A stretch of DNA of 64,000 nucleotides, from positions 558,001 to 622,000 of the forward strand of contig CP103442.1 in the NCBI GenBank assembly GCA_024919035.1, written 5' to 3'. Shown piece after piece: positions 62,130 to 64,000 of the stretch. Made by a program: the position numbers and the translations under genes. The stretch is from Methylophilaceae bacterium LSUCC0401 (GTDB lineage: Bacteria; Pseudomonadota; Gammaproteobacteria; Burkholderiales; Methylophilaceae). Numbering within the stretch: position 1 is the stretch's first letter; the number at the start of each line of letters is the position of its first letter. The notes under the pieces were generated by a model. The model had not been told where the DNA came from. It saw only the letters and a list, made by a program, of their open reading frames with translations, and searched no databases.

Positions 62130-64000
62130 TTATGCGATGAGTTTTTTGAGTTCACTATAGAGTTTTTCAAGGGAAAAAGTTTCATGAGGTTTTTTAAAAT
62201 CAAAATGATCTTCGACGCGCTCACCCATGGTGGTAATTTTTGCGTTCGAGATATTAATTTGATGCTTTTTAAATACATTTGCAATGGATAACAGAAGAGC
62301 AACACGATTTGATGTTTTCACCTGTAAATGAAATAAACCTGCTTCGTTTTGATGAATTTCAATGTGATCTTCAATCTGATGAAAGCATGCTTGTCTAGAT
62401 TTCTTCAACTGATTCTGTTTTATATTTTCTAGATTGACTAAACTGTCAATCATCTCGGTGAGTCTTGATTCAATGTATTTAAAAAAATCTTTAAATCTTA
62501 ATGAGCTTTCATCCTCATAGGTGACATGGAAAACATTAAGAGCATAGTGATGAGCTGTTGTATAAATTTTAGCCTGACTGATTTCACAACTGATTTCATG
62601 AAAAAAATGACAGGTCCTTAAAAAAATATGACTTTTATCCTTTGTGAAAATGAGCACCTCGATACCTTGCCCACCTTTTTGATGTCGGACTCTAACGATC
62701 GTTTTTTTTGTTTTGCTGTGGGTTAAGAGAAGCCGAGTGTGCCAGGCTATTTCAGAAGCCTCAAATTTTTTAAAATACTCCGGCCCCATCAATAGCCAGT
62801 TTTTTTCATACATCTCAAAAGAAACTGAGTATTTCATTAAATTTGATTTAGCCTGATTAATTCTTTGATCAATCATTTGTTGGTTTGTAAGGCGATTTTT
62901 AAGATATTTAATTGTGGTTTGGTGTAAGTTATTGATTAATACTGACTTCCATTGATTCCATACCTTATGGCTTGTGCCACGAATATCAGCTGTCGTTAAC
63001 AAATACAATAAATCAAGTCGCTCTGGAGTAGCGACCTTATCAGCAAAAGAACGTATCACTGATGGATCTGCAAGGTCTAATTTTTGTGCCACATTAGACA
63101 TTAGTAAATGATTTTCGACCAACCAGGCAATTAAATTGGTGTCATAAGGTTTAAGGTTAAAAAATTTACCAAATTTCATAACCTCATATTTACCTATTTC
63201 AGAATGATTTCCACCTCGGCCTTTGCCGATATCATGAAAAAGACCAGCAAAATATAGAATGTGAGGGTGTTTTAAGCGCTGAAAAGCCTCATAAGATTCC
63301 GGAGACTCATGCTTGAGTGAACTTTTACTGTATCGCCTTAAATTATCAATAACATTTAACGTGTGTTCATCAACAGTATAAATATGGAATAAATCATGTT
63401 GCATTTGTGAAACAATTTTTCCAAATACCGGGAGATACTTGCCTAGAATATTATAGCGATTAAGAAGTCTCAATGATCGATTAACCTTTTGTTTCCCAAA
63501 AAAAATAGAGATAAAATCTTTTTGAATTAATGAATTCTTGCGAAAATCACCATGTATTTTATTTTCTGTAATAAGCTGAAATTTTGAGATTAAATGTGGA
63601 CCAAAACCATTCAATTCTTTTTTTTCTTGATAGAGAAGAAAGTATTTAAAAATATTTTTACTAATATCCTTTTTGCTTTTTAGATCCAGCTCGATTAACC
63701 CATTAACATTGAATAATTCAGGAAAGTTTTTAATTTTTTGAGACTTTTTATGAAACTGAAGGGTAAATTTTTTTGTAATAATCTCATTTAAAAGTATTAT
63801 ATAACGTATTGATTTATAGAGACTATTCATTACATATTCGCTAGATTTTTTCTCCGGACTATTTTTAAATCCCAGGTCTGATGCTATTTTGGCTTGGTAA
63901 TCAAATAACATCCGATCTTCTTGTCCATTTGCAACAATGTGAAGAAAAATTCTGCGTTTTATTAGCTTGTTGTAATGAAATTTGAGTAAATTTAATTGTT
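62130..64000 (-). CDS. glnD: PII uridylyltransferase/uridylyl-removing enzyme (cut by window edge)
   Basis: GlnD modifies PII according to glutamine levels. The reading frame stays open through the right window edge: upstream of the first in-window ATG it continues as FLHIVANGQEDR, matching the GlnD phrase LHFL-GR-EDRLLFD. So the N-terminal nucleotidyltransferase domain lies outside. Visible are the HD domain (LFHDIGKGRGGNHSEIG), responsible for UMP removal, and two C-terminal ACT domains (about the last 190 residues). About 620 of ~860-890 residues are present. It is the first gene of the minus-strand series seen here. Confidence 0.95.
   Translation of the reverse strand, partial: QLNLLKFHYNKLIKRRIFLHIVANGQEDRMLFDYQAKIASDLGFKNSPEKKSSEYVMNSLYKSIRYIILLNEIITKKFTLQFHKKSQKIKNFPELFNVNGLIELDLKSKKDISKNIFKYFLLYQEKKELNGFGPHLISKFQLITENKIHGDFRKNSLIQKDFISIFFGKQKVNRSLRLLNRYNILGKYLPVFGKIVSQMQHDLFHIYTVDEHTLNVIDNLRRYSKSSLKHESPESYEAFQRLKHPHILYFAGLFHDIGKGRGGNHSEIGKYEVMKFGKFFNLKPYDTNLIAWLVENHLLMSNVAQKLDLADPSVIRSFADKVATPERLDLLYLLTTADIRGTSHKVWNQWKSVLINNLHQTTIKYLKNRLTNQQMIDQRINQAKSNLMKYSVSFEMYEKNWLLMGPEYFKKFEASEIAWHTRLLLTHSKTKKTIVRVRHQKGGQGIEVLIFTKDKSHIFLRTCHFFHEISCEISQAKIYTTAHHYALNVFHVTYEDESSLRFKDFFKYIESRLTEMIDSLVNLENIKQNQLKKSRQACFHQIEDHIEIHQNEAGLFHLQVKTSNRVALLLSIANVFKKHQINISNAKITTMGERVEDHFDFKKPHETFSLEKLYSELKKLIA

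Noticed and set aside
1-64000. CRISPR array, insertion sequence, prophage, toxin-antitoxin or defence island
   Set aside because: I saw no regularly spaced repeats, transposase or integrase motifs, phage genes or recognisable defence enzymes; essentially every gap is under 300 bases.

Overview
The window is a gene-dense, AT-rich stretch of a streamlined bacterial chromosome. Gene content and order point to a betaproteobacterial methylotroph of the Methylophilales, most likely OM43-like. The main reason is a ribulose monophosphate (RuMP) block at 12.4-14.8 kb: transaldolase, hexulose-6-phosphate synthase and 6-phospho-3-hexuloisomerase, the core of formaldehyde assimilation. Betaproteobacterial synteny supports this: 4.5S RNA-dnaX-ybaB-recR, tig-clpP-clpX-lon-tRNA-Val-tRNA-Asp-ppiD, gloB/methyltransferase-rnhA-dnaQ, rne/rluC-HAD-Rieske-S49, and queG/tsaE-amiC-miaA. 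The lineage is inferred from recalled gene content, not from a search. No gap exceeds 300 bases, and many neighbours overlap by 1-36 bases.

Layout. 0-2.3 kb (minus): recR (cut by the window edge), ybaB, dnaX and 4.5S RNA. 2.3-4.3 kb (minus): AldB-type aldehyde dehydrogenase with its DUF779 partner. 4.4-6.5 kb: tRNA-Ser, two unknown small proteins, a secreted staphylococcal-type nuclease and an exported glutathione peroxidase. 6.4-9.6 kb (minus): PEP synthase and its regulatory kinase/phosphorylase. 9.8-12.3 kb: glnE. 12.4-14.8 kb: RuMP genes. 14.8-16.5 kb: pabB and a pterin dehydratase. 16.5-22.1 kb (minus): a tripartite RND efflux operon. 22.2-30.2 kb: tRNA-Leu, then the protein quality-control block. 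30.2-35.8 kb (minus): fabI, a peptide-type ABC importer without ATPase genes, and mltD. 35.8-46.2 kb: glyoxalase II, RNase HI, DNA polymerase epsilon subunit, queD, an M48 peptidase, oligoribonuclease, crcB, RNase E and the rluC cluster. 46.2-52.6 kb: pgi, queG, tsaE, amiC, miaA and an EamA transporter. 52.5-64 kb: one continuous minus-strand series running from glnD (cut by the window edge) through a POT transporter, a membrane-lipid cassette (lipocalin, desaturase, FAD amine oxidase-like protein, DUF1365, cyclopropane-synthase-like methyltransferase), a kinase-like protein, a stand-alone MnmC2-like oxidoreductase and a TPR/GT41 O-GlcNAc-transferase-like protein.

How it works together. The RuMP enzymes fix formaldehyde, and pgi and transaldolase recycle hexose and pentose phosphates. 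PpsA/PpsR handle gluconeogenic PEP. GlnE and GlnD are two tiers of nitrogen control through glutamine synthetase and PII. The rest is housekeeping: replication, RNA decay, proteolysis, tRNA modification and envelope growth.

I see no CRISPR array, insertion sequence, prophage or defence island. The best leads are a likely programmed slippage site in dnaX (A10 followed at once by an out-of-frame stop), the lipid-modification/MnmC2/GT41 operon, and several regulatory-looking sites: a perfect 18-bp palindrome between ppsA and glnE, a sigma-32-like promoter at lon, and a terminator that abuts the DUF779 start codon. I do not claim a complete undescribed system.
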